Under the pieces are notes generated by a model. It made no database searches and was not told where the DNA came from. It saw nothing but the letters and a program-made list of their open reading frames with translations. Made by a program: the position numbers and the translations under genes. Below, piece by piece: positions 1-6,214 of a DNA stretch of 16,321 bases. The first letter of the stretch is position 1. Every line of letters begins with the position of its first letter. The stretch is from JAZDRH01 sp047470865 (GTDB taxonomy: Bacteria > Pseudomonadota > Gammaproteobacteria > Pseudomonadales > Pseudomonadaceae), in the NCBI RefSeq assembly GCF_047470865.1, contig NZ_JAZDRH010000041.1:1-16321 (forward strand), read 5' to 3'.

Positions 1-193
1 TTATATTACCAGCAATAACACCTATCAATTCAGTATAGGTGATGGTAAGGACATAATTAATAATTATGACGATGTTAATTCTCATGAGAATGATATTGAC
101 GTCATTAAATTTACTGATGTTAACAGTGATGAAGTAAGTTACCGTGGTGAGAACTACGATCTAATCATTGAATATGGTAATAACGACAGCATT
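1..193 (+). repeat. Direct repeat copy 1 (RTX segment)
   Basis: Bases 1-193 match 1590-1782 in the same orientation with only three mismatches (124/1713, 136/1725, 172/1761). All three fall at third codon positions and are synonymous. The left limit is set by the window edge, so the repeat may be longer. Confidence 0.95.
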
Positions 194-229
194 AACAGGA
201 ACGCCATGGTAGTGAGCAATGATAGATAA
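2..229 (+). pseudogene. Truncated RTX (haemolysin-type) C-terminal fragment
   Basis: This reading frame enters from outside the window and is open to a TAA at 227-229. Codons up to 193 encode the same RTX C-terminal segment as the gene at 1432-2112, including the DLIIEYGNNDSI motif of the haemolysin-related domain. After that residue the homology stops abruptly and a foreign 11-residue tail follows. The fragment therefore lacks the rest of the RTX C-terminal domain and the type I secretion signal found in the other copy (residues about 120-226 there). It is most likely the 3' end of a broken RTX gene that begins upstream. The sequence directly shows the identity and the break; the RTX family assignment rests on the intact copy. 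Confidence 0.75.
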
Positions 230-256
230 AGCATGGGGAGAAGTGCTGGGGTTCAT
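191..256 (-). pseudogene. 5' scrap of a type I secretion ABC transporter gene (C39-like domain start)
   Basis: On the minus strand an ATG at 256-254 opens a frame reading MNPSTSPHALSIIAHYHGVP and then V-N. This resembles the first helix of the degenerate C39 peptidase-like domain at the N-terminus of RTX-exporting ABC transporters of the HlyB type (pattern A-L-x-I-x-A-x-Y-H-x-V-x-V-N). After about 22 codons the sequence becomes the antisense of the RTX repeat and reaches a TAG at 163-161. Only the very start of the transporter is left. The bases gcatt at 189-193 fit both partners, which would suit a microhomology junction. The resemblance is by eye over a short stretch, so the identification is moderate. 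Confidence 0.5.
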
Positions 257-386
257 AGTTATAAATAGTTTGAGTTAAGTCTTTTTTAGTATAAGCGTGC
301 AATTTGATTTTAGCGAATGTTCAGCTAATGTACAGCTTACTATAAAGTGGTTTAAATGATACTTTTTAATATTATACTGGTGAGTG

Positions 387-1106
387 ATGAGTAAAAATTC
401 ATTTCTTATACTAATGGTGGTATCTACTGCTTTAGTCCTTACTTTTTTGTATAAATCTGATGATGGTATAGCAATGGAAGAACCAATTACTGGGTATGAG
501 CATTATATTAAAGGATCGATTAATGGGCAAAAAGTATCCATACCTTATGGATATTTGTATACCTACAGTAAAAAAGGCCAAGACTGGGGAGGTATACAGA
601 AACTATTTTCAAAAGGTGGAAAGTACTTCGTAATGCATGTTGAAATGAAGGATGGAAAATTATTAATATATAATAAAGATAATAAAAATTTATTTTTAAA
701 TAGGGTTATTCCATATGAGGCTATATTGGAGTATGGCTCTAAAGGTGGCATAACTGATCATGTTGAGAAATTAAGTGAGTTTTCAAAGAATAATTACTAT
801 ATTAAAAAGTATGGTGACTATTATTTTGTAGATCAAAGAGTAGGAGCGCCTAATAAGCGGAGGAATAATATAATTATTTTTGATAAAGATGTAACATCTC
901 TTGTTTCATTGCGTGATGGCTCTGTAGAAGGAATTACTAAAGGACTTTTAATTATTTATTATAAAGGATGGTTTATTAGAATGTTTTTCTCGGAAAAGAA
1001 TTTTATAGAGGTATCAGAAAGGAGTTTTACAGATGTAGATATAGGTAACTATATCTCAGTGCAGGAAGAATTTAAACAATTTATTGATTCAATAGTAGAG
1101 GAGTAA
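387..1106 (+). CDS. Membrane-anchored orphan protein, possible immunity protein
   Basis: A 239-residue protein that I do not recognise. Residues 4-21 are a hydrophobic segment with few charges before it, giving a signal anchor or uncleaved signal peptide. The rest is hydrophilic, rich in Lys, Tyr, Gly and Asp, with the look of a beta-rich extracytoplasmic domain. The ATG at 387 is preferred to the GTG at 384 because GGTGAG lies just upstream. A TATAAA at 341-346 could be the -10 box. The next feature is the N-terminus of an RTX secreted protein only 4 bases downstream, with its own GAGGAG ribosome site inside this gene's end. Membrane-anchored orphans next to secreted toxin genes are often immunity proteins, so that role is plausible here, but it is inference from position only. 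The gene is intact while its partner is broken. Codon use is very AT-rich, unlike the core genes downstream. Confidence 0.75.
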   Translation: MSKNSFLILMVVSTALVLTFLYKSDDGIAMEEPITGYEHYIKGSINGQKVSIPYGYLYTYSKKGQDWGGIQKLFSKGGKYFVMHVEMKDGKLLIYNKDNKNLFLNRVIPYEAILEYGSKGGITDHVEKLSEFSKNNYYIKKYGDYYFVDQRVGAPNKRRNNIIIFDKDVTSLVSLRDGSVEGITKGLLIIYYKGWFIRMFFSEKNFIEVSERSFTDVDIGNYISVQEEFKQFIDSIVEE

Positions 1107-1431
1107 GATCATGACTGTTGAAGTTAGCCCTGTTACGTCAAAAAATTAAATTCAAATCAAATAAATGAACTGAATCGTTATCTAGATAAGAAAGATGTTG
1201 CTGGTGGTTGGAGGTATCTTGCTTCACTTGGTGATAGTTATGCTGATAATGCAGCAGGGGTTATTGATCCAACAGATACTACTGCTTACAACAGAATGAT
1301 GCATGAAATGGTAAAACATGTCTGGCATAACACTGTAGGTGTAGAGGCATAAATTTGAATGGAAACTATCTGTTGAGTTAATAAGCAGCTGGATAGATAA
1401 AACAGAAGGTTTTGTAAATAACGCTGAGTGA

Positions 1432-2112
1432 ATGAAAGCATTGTATATTTCAGGGTTTAATGTTGTTTATGACCGATCAGGTAATAATAGCCTTTCTGGA
1501 ATTAATGGTGCGACCAACCTTATTATTGGTGGCAGGGGTGATGACTATTTGGAAGGCGGTCGCAGTATTTTCCAAGGTTGGTATAATCCTTATATTACCA
1601 GCAATAACACCTATCAATTCAGTATAGGTGATGGTAAGGACATAATTAATAATTATGACGATGTTAATTCTCATGAGAATGATATTGACGTCATTAAATT
1701 TACTGATGTTAATAGTGATGAAGTGAGTTACCGTGGTGAGAACTACGATCTAATCATTGAGTATGGTAATAACGACAGCATTCGAGTCTTGAATTTCTTT
1801 AAAGGTAATCAATATTGGATCAATGAGATTCACTTTGCAGATAAAGTTGTTACTCATGCTGATCTATTCAAGATCGATATTCCTGTTGTTATAACAGAGA
1901 ATGGTGTTGATTTTGGGTGGAGTGGAAGCCTTAGTATTACTGATGGAGAGATGCCTCAAATACAAAGTTCACCTGTGGTAAGCTATGCTGATAGCCAAGT
2001 TCAGCAGATGACTAGTGCCATGGCTTCTTTTGGAGTGAGCGCAACTGCCACTGATATAAACTCATCATCAGATAGCAGTTATTTAGGTACTTTACTCGTA
2101 GCTAATAATTAG
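1432..2112 (+). CDS. RTX calcium-binding C-terminal domain with T1SS signal (ORF remnant)
   Basis: A 226-residue open frame in the surviving 3' part of the decayed RTX gene. Residues 33-43 (GGRGDDYLEGG) are a nonapeptide-type RTX calcium-binding turn. Residues 84-145 (IDVIKFTDVNSDEVSYRGEN, then YDLIIEYGNNDSIRVLNFF) match the haemolysin-type calcium-binding related domain. The last roughly 35 residues, rich in Ala and Ser and ending LGTLLVANN, look like an uncleaved C-terminal type I secretion signal. The ATG at 1432 directly follows a TGA in the same frame, and its ribosome site is weak (GAG at 1426-1428), so this is probably the tail of a once longer protein. If translated, it would be a secretion-competent tail without an effector domain. 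A strong terminator follows at 2135-2174. The same segment is duplicated at 1-193. Confidence 0.6.
   Translation: MKALYISGFNVVYDRSGNNSLSGINGATNLIIGGRGDDYLEGGRSIFQGWYNPYITSNNTYQFSIGDGKDIINNYDDVNSHENDIDVIKFTDVNSDEVSYRGENYDLIIEYGNNDSIRVLNFFKGNQYWINEIHFADKVVTHADLFKIDIPVVITENGVDFGWSGSLSITDGEMPQIQSSPVVSYADSQVQQMTSAMASFGVSATATDINSSSDSSYLGTLLVANN
1590..1782 (+). repeat. Direct repeat copy 2 (RTX segment)
   Basis: This is the second copy of the near-identical 193-base segment, lying inside the RTX C-terminal ORF. Recombination between the copies would delete about 1.6 kb containing the orphan membrane protein gene and the N-terminal RTX remnant. Confidence 0.95.
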
Positions 2113-2134
2113 CACTGTCAGCATTGATCTAACT

Positions 2135-2174
2135 AACGCCTCAGCTGCTGTTGTAAGCACTGAGGCGTTTTATA
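2135..2174 (+). terminator. Rho-independent terminator after the RTX gene
   Basis: A perfect 10-bp stem, AACGCCTCAG (2135-2144) with CTGAGGCGTT (2160-2169), has a 15-base loop and is followed by TTTATATTT. It lies 23 bases after the RTX stop codon. Confidence 0.85.
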
Positions 2175-2213
2175 TTTAGGTCTTAAATTTGTAACACTGC
2201 TCCTGCAGGTGAC

Positions 2214-2414
2214 GTGGTTTTATTAAATGATTGTTGTTATTTTATCAATCGAGATGATTTTCCAGAGTTTCAAAAAACTATATTTCGATATGAAAAAACG
2301 GATGAATTTCTTAGGATTGATTCTTATTTTTATAGATGGTCCTATTATTCGGCCTCTACAGCTTTTGTTAAAAATTATTATATAAAATTAATGAGTTTAT
2401 GTGAGGAAAACTAA
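2214..2414 (+). CDS. Small orphan ORF, possibly a gene fragment
   Basis: A 66-residue frame opening with GTG. The frame is already open from 2187, just after a TAA at 2184-2186. The product is rich in Tyr, Phe and Asp (DDFPEFQKTIFRYEKTDEFL) and has no signal peptide, membrane segment or family motif that I recognise. No ribosome site lies at a good distance from the GTG, and no ATG exists in this frame upstream. With the neighbouring RTX debris, it may be the 3' end of a lost orphan or immunity gene. Whether it is expressed is doubtful. Confidence 0.35.
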   Translation: MVLLNDCCYFINRDDFPEFQKTIFRYEKTDEFLRIDSYFYRWSYYSASTAFVKNYYIKLMSLCEEN

Positions 2415-2443
2415 ATAATTTTTTGAATTTTATTTTGTAATTA

Positions 2444-2713
2444 CTAAGCATAATATTTGCCTATTGGTTGTTTTATAGATTTTAGATTGTTAGAGCTATA
2501 CCCACCATTAGATATAGAGTAATAAAACATACCTTGCGCAGGTAGCGCGCCACCTTTTTGTGTTAGTAAAGCTATATGTTTACAGTTTTTTTCTACAATA
2601 ATGGGTTGCTTTTTCCACGTTAACTTATTTAAAACAGCATCCTTTTCGTCATGTAACGATATATTAATAGCTGCAACAATGAGCAGTGTTTGGCACGGTA
2701 AAAGCACAGTCAT
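2444..2713 (-). CDS. Hypothetical small protein downstream of the GNAT gene
   Basis: An 89-residue frame on the minus strand whose ATG (2713-2711) lies 3 bases after the stop of the acetyltransferase gene, so the two are probably cotranscribed. The first 17 residues (MTVLLPCQTLLIVAAIN) are hydrophobic and could be a signal peptide or membrane anchor, though no basic residue precedes them. The remainder carries a KKQPIIVEKNCKHIALLTQK stretch and a Gly/Ser/Tyr-rich tail. No family is recognised. The composition is more AT-rich than the gene before it. Tight coupling supports it being real; the lack of a recognised homologue keeps confidence moderate. Confidence 0.5.
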   Translation of the reverse strand: MTVLLPCQTLLIVAAINISLHDEKDAVLNKLTWKKQPIIVEKNCKHIALLTQKGGALPAQGMFYYSISNGGYSSNNLKSIKQPIGKYYA

Positions 2714-2716
2714 GAA

Positions 2717-3166
2717 TTAATCTAACGGCAAAATGTAATTAGTTAATTGAGGGTTTTCGTAAAAACCTAAAGATTCATACATTTTACGAATCGCATTGTT
2801 GTGGGTATTGGTTGCAACGCGCAGGCGCACAGCATTAGCAGCGGTAGCATCATCCCGTGAGCGAATCACTAAACTACGTGCTACTTGTTTGCGTCGGGCT
2901 GATTCAATGACAAAAATATCATTCAAAATCCACACTGGCCGTAGAGATAATGATGAGTAGCTGGTGTATAGCAAGCTAAACCCAATCAGCTCATTGCTGT
3001 CTTTAGTAAAGGCTAAGTAGACAACCGCTTCTTGGCTACGAATACGTTGCTCTAAAAAGGCTCTTGAAAGCTCAACCATGGGGCGTGCACCATAGAGCTC
3101 ACGATAGCGAACAAACATAGGAACCAGTAAATCTAGATGATCGCATGTCGCTTGAATGATCTGCAT
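2717..3166 (-). CDS. GNAT-family N-acetyltransferase
   Basis: A 149-residue single-domain acetyltransferase of the GCN5-related fold, which transfers acetyl from acetyl-CoA to an amine of unknown identity. Residues 78-87 (VWILNDIFVI) form the beta-4 strand. Residues 91-98 (RRKQVARS) are the acetyl-CoA pyrophosphate loop, with Gln where the usual R/Q-x-x-G-x-G/A motif has the first Gly. Residues 121-136 (NTHNNAIRKMYESLGF) are the C-terminal motif, with the Tyr and the SLGF turn. Length is normal for the family. The ATG is preceded by AAGGG at a good distance. It is divergent from mpl, with 163 bases between the two starts. The substrate cannot be told from sequence. Confidence 0.88.
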   Translation of the reverse strand: MQIIQATCDHLDLLVPMFVRYRELYGARPMVELSRAFLEQRIRSQEAVVYLAFTKDSNELIGFSLLYTSYSSLSLRPVWILNDIFVIESARRKQVARSLVIRSRDDATAANAVRLRVATNTHNNAIRKMYESLGFYENPQLTNYILPLD

Positions 3167-3284
3167 AAAAGAGCCCTTTCTAAAAAATGCCTATTAATCC
3201 TGCACAAAGCTAGCTGTTTATGCAACGTTAGGGAGTAGAATTAGGGAATTTGTTCTAGCTTATTTGATCCATTAAGCTTTGCTA

Positions 3285-3299
3285 TAGCACGCTGTGCTA
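3285..3299 (+). other. Hairpin in the mpl leader
   Basis: A perfect 6-bp inverted repeat, TAGCAC/GTGCTA, with a 3-base loop (gct) sits 31 bases before the mpl start and is flanked on each side by AAGCTTT. It has no T-tract, so it is not a terminator. It could be an operator or a leader structure; its role is unknown. Confidence 0.4.
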
Positions 3300-3329
3300 A
3301 GCTTTACCAAAGCAATTTTTGAGGTGGTT

Positions 3330-4685
3330 ATGCATATCCACATTTTAGGTATTTGCGGTACATTCATGGGTTCTCTAGCCATTCTAGCTAAGCAATTGGG
3401 GCACAAGGTAACAGGCTCTGATGCCAATGTTTATCCACCAATGAGCACCCAGTTAGAAGAGCAAGGTATTGAATTAATGCAAGGCTATGCACCTGAGCAT
3501 TTAAAACCTGCGCCTGACTTAGTTGTTATTGGCAATGCCATGTCCCGCGGGAATCCTGCTGTAGAATATGTACTAGATGCTGGATTAGCTTATACATCAG
3601 GTCCTCAGTGGTTGGCTGATCATGTATTGCAAGGTCGATGGGTGCTAGCTGTGGCCGGCACGCATGGTAAAACAACGACTTCTAGTATGTTAGCGTGGCT
3701 GTTAGAAGATGCAGGTATGCAGCCAGGCTTTTTAATTGGTGGCGTGCCACAAAACTTTGGTATTTCTGCGCGCTTAGGTAGTAGCGATTTCTTCGTAGTA
3801 GAAGCCGATGAATATGACAGCGCTTTTTTTGATAAGCGTTCAAAATTCGTGCATTACCATGCACGCACTACTATTTTAAATAACTTAGAATTTGACCATG
3901 CGGATATTTTTCCTGATTTAGCCGCCATTGAACGCCAGTTTCACCATTTGGTACGTACTATTGCAAATAACGGTTTAATTATTTATCCACAGGCAGAAAC
4001 TGCTATTGAGCGAGTATTGGCAATGGGTTGTTGGACGCCTGTGCAAACTACCCATAATCCAAATATGTGGCATGCCAAACTTTTAGCGGATGATGGCTCT
4101 CATTTTGAGGTGTGGTTTGGGCAAGAAAAACGCGGCACAGTACATTGGGCGTTAACGGGGCAGCATAATGTAAATAATGCACTAGCTGCTATTGCAGCAG
4201 CCCAGCATGTTGGGGTTTTAGCTGAGCAGGCGGCTGAAAGCCTTGGCCGTTTTAAAAATGTAAAACGTCGTATGGAAAAAGTAGCGCAGATTAAAGGCAT
4301 TACGCTATATGATGATTTTGCCCATCATCCAACGGCAATTCACCTTACATTAGACGGCTTACGCAAGCATGTAGGTGATGAGCAGATTATTGCCATTATT
4401 GAGCCTCGCTCCAACTCAATGAAACTGGGCGCTCATCGTGAAGGGTTAGCGGAGTCAGCGGCTTTAGCTGATCAGGTTATTTGGTATGCGCCAGACAACT
4501 TGGGTTGGGATTTAGCCTCAACCGTCAGCCATGCGACGAATCCAACACAAGTGCTAAATTCACTCGATAAGATTATTGAGCAGGTAAAGCTGCAGGTTAA
4601 AGATAAGTGTCATATCGTTATTATGAGTAATGGTGGTTTTGGTGGTTTGCATGGCAAGTTAGCCAAGGCATTGGAGGAAAAATGA
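3330..4685 (+). CDS. mpl: UDP-N-acetylmuramate:L-Ala-gamma-D-Glu-meso-DAP ligase
   Basis: This enzyme re-attaches the recycled murein tripeptide L-Ala-gamma-D-Glu-meso-DAP to UDP-MurNAc in the cytoplasm, using ATP, and so feeds peptidoglycan synthesis. It is a Mur-ligase family member. The N-terminal Rossmann-like UDP-binding part begins HIHILGICGTFMGSLA (residues 2-17), a signature of Mpl as opposed to MurC. The ATP loop GTHGKTTT is at 110-117, followed by the central VEADEYDSAFFDKRSKF motif and LEFDHADIF. The C-terminal ligase domain carries DDFAHHPTA and EPRSNSMK. At 451 residues it is close to the usual length. The ATG at 3330, behind GAGGTGG, is preferred to a GTG at 3294 because the family starts at this Met. 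The gene overlaps ubiX by 4 bases. Confidence 0.96.
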   Translation: MHIHILGICGTFMGSLAILAKQLGHKVTGSDANVYPPMSTQLEEQGIELMQGYAPEHLKPAPDLVVIGNAMSRGNPAVEYVLDAGLAYTSGPQWLADHVLQGRWVLAVAGTHGKTTTSSMLAWLLEDAGMQPGFLIGGVPQNFGISARLGSSDFFVVEADEYDSAFFDKRSKFVHYHARTTILNNLEFDHADIFPDLAAIERQFHHLVRTIANNGLIIYPQAETAIERVLAMGCWTPVQTTHNPNMWHAKLLADDGSHFEVWFGQEKRGTVHWALTGQHNVNNALAAIAAAQHVGVLAEQAAESLGRFKNVKRRMEKVAQIKGITLYDDFAHHPTAIHLTLDGLRKHVGDEQIIAIIEPRSNSMKLGAHREGLAESAALADQVIWYAPDNLGWDLASTVSHATNPTQVLNSLDKIIEQVKLQVKDKCHIVIMSNGGFGGLHGKLAKALEEK

Positions 4686-5314
4686 GCGGTCCACAACGTA
4701 TTACCTTAGCAATGACGGGTGCGTCTGGCGCACAATACGGATTACGTTTGTTAGATTGCTTGGTGCAAGAAGAACGCGAAGTGCACTTTCTGATTTCAAA
4801 AGCAGCACAGCTTGTGATGAGCACTGAAACGGATGTTATCCTGCCTGCTAAACCTCAATCTATGCAGCAGTTTTTAACTGAATACACAGGCGCGGCAGAT
4901 GGGCAAATCCGTGTTTATGGTAAAGAAGACTGGATGGCGCCCGTAGCTTCAGGCTCTGGAGCACCTAGTGCAATGGTAGTAGTGCCATGTTCAACAGGGA
5001 CGCTATCCTCAATAGCTACAGGTGCTTGTAATAATTTGATTGAACGTGCTGCCGATGTAGCCCTAAAAGAGCGCCGTCAGCTTATTTTAGTACCTCGTGA
5101 GGCGCCGTATTCCAGTATTCATTTAGAAAATATGCTGAAATTGTCCAATATGGGCGCTGTTATTTTGCCAGCCTCGCCAGGCTTTTATCATCAACCTCAA
5201 TCGGTTGAAGATATGGTGGATTTTGTTGTTGCACGTATCTTAAACCTGTTGGATATACCGCAAGACATGCTACCACGCTGGGGGGAGCAACATGAGGTCA
5301 GTTGGGAAGAGTAA
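4682..5314 (+). CDS. ubiX: Flavin prenyltransferase UbiX
   Basis: UbiX joins dimethylallyl monophosphate to FMN to make prenyl-FMN, the cofactor of the UbiD decarboxylase in ubiquinone synthesis. It is a flavodoxin-like 210-residue protein. TGASGA (12-17) is the FMN-binding turn. PCSTGTLSSIATG (102-114) is the second phosphate-binding segment. VPREAPYSSIHLENM (137-151) carries the conserved Arg-Glu of the active site. The C-terminal VDFVVARILNLLDI is the usual last helix. Its ATG overlaps the mpl stop (ATGA), which implies translational coupling. mpl-ubiX adjacency is also seen in Pseudomonas. The gene for the next protein begins inside its 3' end. Confidence 0.96.
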   Translation: MSGPQRITLAMTGASGAQYGLRLLDCLVQEEREVHFLISKAAQLVMSTETDVILPAKPQSMQQFLTEYTGAADGQIRVYGKEDWMAPVASGSGAPSAMVVVPCSTGTLSSIATGACNNLIERAADVALKERRQLILVPREAPYSSIHLENMLKLSNMGAVILPASPGFYHQPQSVEDMVDFVVARILNLLDIPQDMLPRWGEQHEVSWEE

Positions 5315-5585
5315 AACTATTGCTATCTTAACACTCTGTACGCTCAGTGCAGGCTGTGCCACTGTCGATGGCTGGGTTAATGCCCCCGATGAAATGTCGA
5401 TGATTTACATTGGCACACGCATTAATCATTCAGCCATCAATGATGAGTGCTGTACTGAATTAGAATATGGCACTGAAGGTCCTAAGAACCCTAAGCTAGA
5501 TTGGGTAGGTAGTTTTTTGCTTGATACCTTATTGCTTCCTGTTACGTTACCAATGACTTTAGGTGTAACCGTTGAAACACGCTAA
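5292..5585 (+). CDS. YceK/YidQ-like small lipoprotein
   Basis: A 97-residue predicted lipoprotein. Residues 1-21 are a signal peptide with basic residues R2 and K6/K8, a hydrophobic core, and lipobox L18-S-A-G-C22. The residue after the Cys is Ala, so sorting to the outer membrane is expected. The mature part has YIGTRINHSAI, two adjacent Cys residues (CC near 53-54), DWVGSFLLDTLLLPVTLPMT and a short tail. This fits the YceK/DUF1375 family of small lipoproteins, which have a conserved D-x-P-x-S-x-x-x-D-T-L-x-L-P-type end. It starts 23 bases inside ubiX behind a strong GGGGGAG ribosome site, so it belongs to the mpl-ubiX operon. Its function is unknown. Confidence 0.8.
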   Translation: MRSVGKSKTIAILTLCTLSAGCATVDGWVNAPDEMSMIYIGTRINHSAINDECCTELEYGTEGPKNPKLDWVGSFLLDTLLLPVTLPMTLGVTVETR

Positions 5586-5605
5586 CTATCAGCTTAAATA
5601 TGGGT

Positions 5606-5611
5606 TATAAT
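5606..5611 (+). promoter_or_regulatory. Candidate -10 box of the purEK promoter
   Basis: A perfect TATAAT lies 109 bases upstream of purE. No good -35 box is seen at 16-18 bases (TAACTA at 5583-5588 is the best). Transcription from here would include the two hairpins before purE. Confidence 0.4.
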
Positions 5612-5624
5612 GAGCTGCTTACAG

Positions 5625-5642
5625 CGAATTGATTCGTTTTTT
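5625..5642 (+). terminator. Weak hairpin with T6 run
   Basis: CGAA/TTCG (5625-5628 with 5633-5636, loop TTGA) is followed directly by TTTTTT at 5637-5642. The stem is short, so it may only be a weak terminator for the mpl-ubiX-lipoprotein operon, or a pause site in a purE leader. Confidence 0.35.
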
Positions 5643-5646
5643 CTGC

Positions 5647-5680
5647 CAAACCACGCTTCTTTGCGTGGTTTGCTGCTTTT
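5647..5680 (+). terminator. Hairpin terminator or attenuator before purE
   Basis: A perfect 10-bp stem, CAAACCACGC (5647-5656) with GCGTGGTTTG (5663-5672), has a TTCTTT loop and is followed by CTGCTTTT. It most likely ends the upstream operon. Since a TATAAT lies before it, it could instead attenuate purEK. Confidence 0.6.
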
Positions 5681-5719
5681 GTAGTTTGTATTAGCTACTT
5701 TCCACCGAGAGGTCGAACG

Positions 5720-6211
5720 ATGAGTGCACTTGTAGGCGTTATCATGGGCTCCAAATCTGACTGGAGTACACTAAGCCATACTGTTGAAATGCTAGAGAAA
5801 CTAGGCATTCCCCATGAAGTAAAAGTCGTTTCTGCGCACCGTACCCCTGATTTACTTTTTAGCTATGCTGAGCAAGCGGCTGATCGCGGTTTGAAAGTTA
5901 TTATTGCTGGCGCAGGTGGCGCTGCTCATTTGCCTGGTATGTGCGCGGCTAAAACGCATTTACCTGTGTTAGGTGTGCCTGTTCAGTCGTCTATGTTATC
6001 CGGTGTTGACTCTTTATTATCTATCGTTCAAATGCCTGCTGGTGTACCCGTTGCTACTTTAGCTATTGGTAAAGCAGGTGCGGTTAATGCGGCTATTTTG
6101 GCAGCGAGTATTTTAGGTAACGAATTTCCAAAATATCATGAAGCGTTAAAAACGTTCCGTGAGCAACAAACACAAACTGTTTTAGATAACAGCGATCCGC
6201 GCGAGGCTTAA
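5720..6211 (+). CDS. purE: N5-carboxyaminoimidazole ribonucleotide mutase PurE
   Basis: The class I PurE enzyme moves the carboxyl of N5-CAIR to C4, giving CAIR, in de novo purine synthesis. At 163 residues it has the normal length. GSKSDW (10-15) and SAHRTP (38-43) form the active site, with H40 equivalent to the catalytic His of class I enzymes. IIAGAGGAAHLPGM (61-74) is the phosphate-binding loop, and GVPVQSSMLSGVDSLLSIVQ is the conserved substrate loop. GAGAGGT before the ATG is a good ribosome site. purK follows 3 bases after the stop, so the two form one operon and channel the unstable N5-CAIR. Confidence 0.97.
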   Translation: MSALVGVIMGSKSDWSTLSHTVEMLEKLGIPHEVKVVSAHRTPDLLFSYAEQAADRGLKVIIAGAGGAAHLPGMCAAKTHLPVLGVPVQSSMLSGVDSLLSIVQMPAGVPVATLAIGKAGAVNAAILAASILGNEFPKYHEALKTFREQQTQTVLDNSDPREA

Positions 6212-6214
6212 TCC

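Larger units (their letters stand above)
1111..2112 (+). pseudogene. Decayed type I-secreted RTX protein gene (N-terminal domain joined to RTX C-terminus)
   Basis: Three reading segments together make one decayed gene. The ATG at 1111 opens MTVEVSPVTSKN and hits TAA at 1147. Shifting frame near 1146 gives a long open stretch (LNSNQINELNRYLDKKDVAG, then GWRYLASLGDSYADNAAGVI and on) ending at TAA 1350-1352. From 1351 the original frame resumes (KFEWKLSVELISSWIDKTEG...), meets TGA at 1429-1431, and continues without a gap into the RTX ORF at 1432. The N-terminal part resembles the start domain of large T1SS-exported RTX hydrolases and toxins. Only about 100 codons separate it from the C-terminal RTX part, so the long central effector region expected for this family is missing. 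This gives two frameshifts, one in-frame stop and a large internal deletion. The frames are directly visible; the family assignment is from memory. Confidence 0.75.

Noticed and set aside
194..229. Plus-strand tail NRNAMVVSNDR after the RTX fragment, considered as a transposase or intron end
   Set aside because: No such family motif was recognised, and the minus strand gives a better explanation as a T1SS transporter start.
1477..1674. 65-residue ORF on the minus strand within the RTX region
   Set aside because: It is a shadow of the RTX coding frame with no ribosome site or domain.
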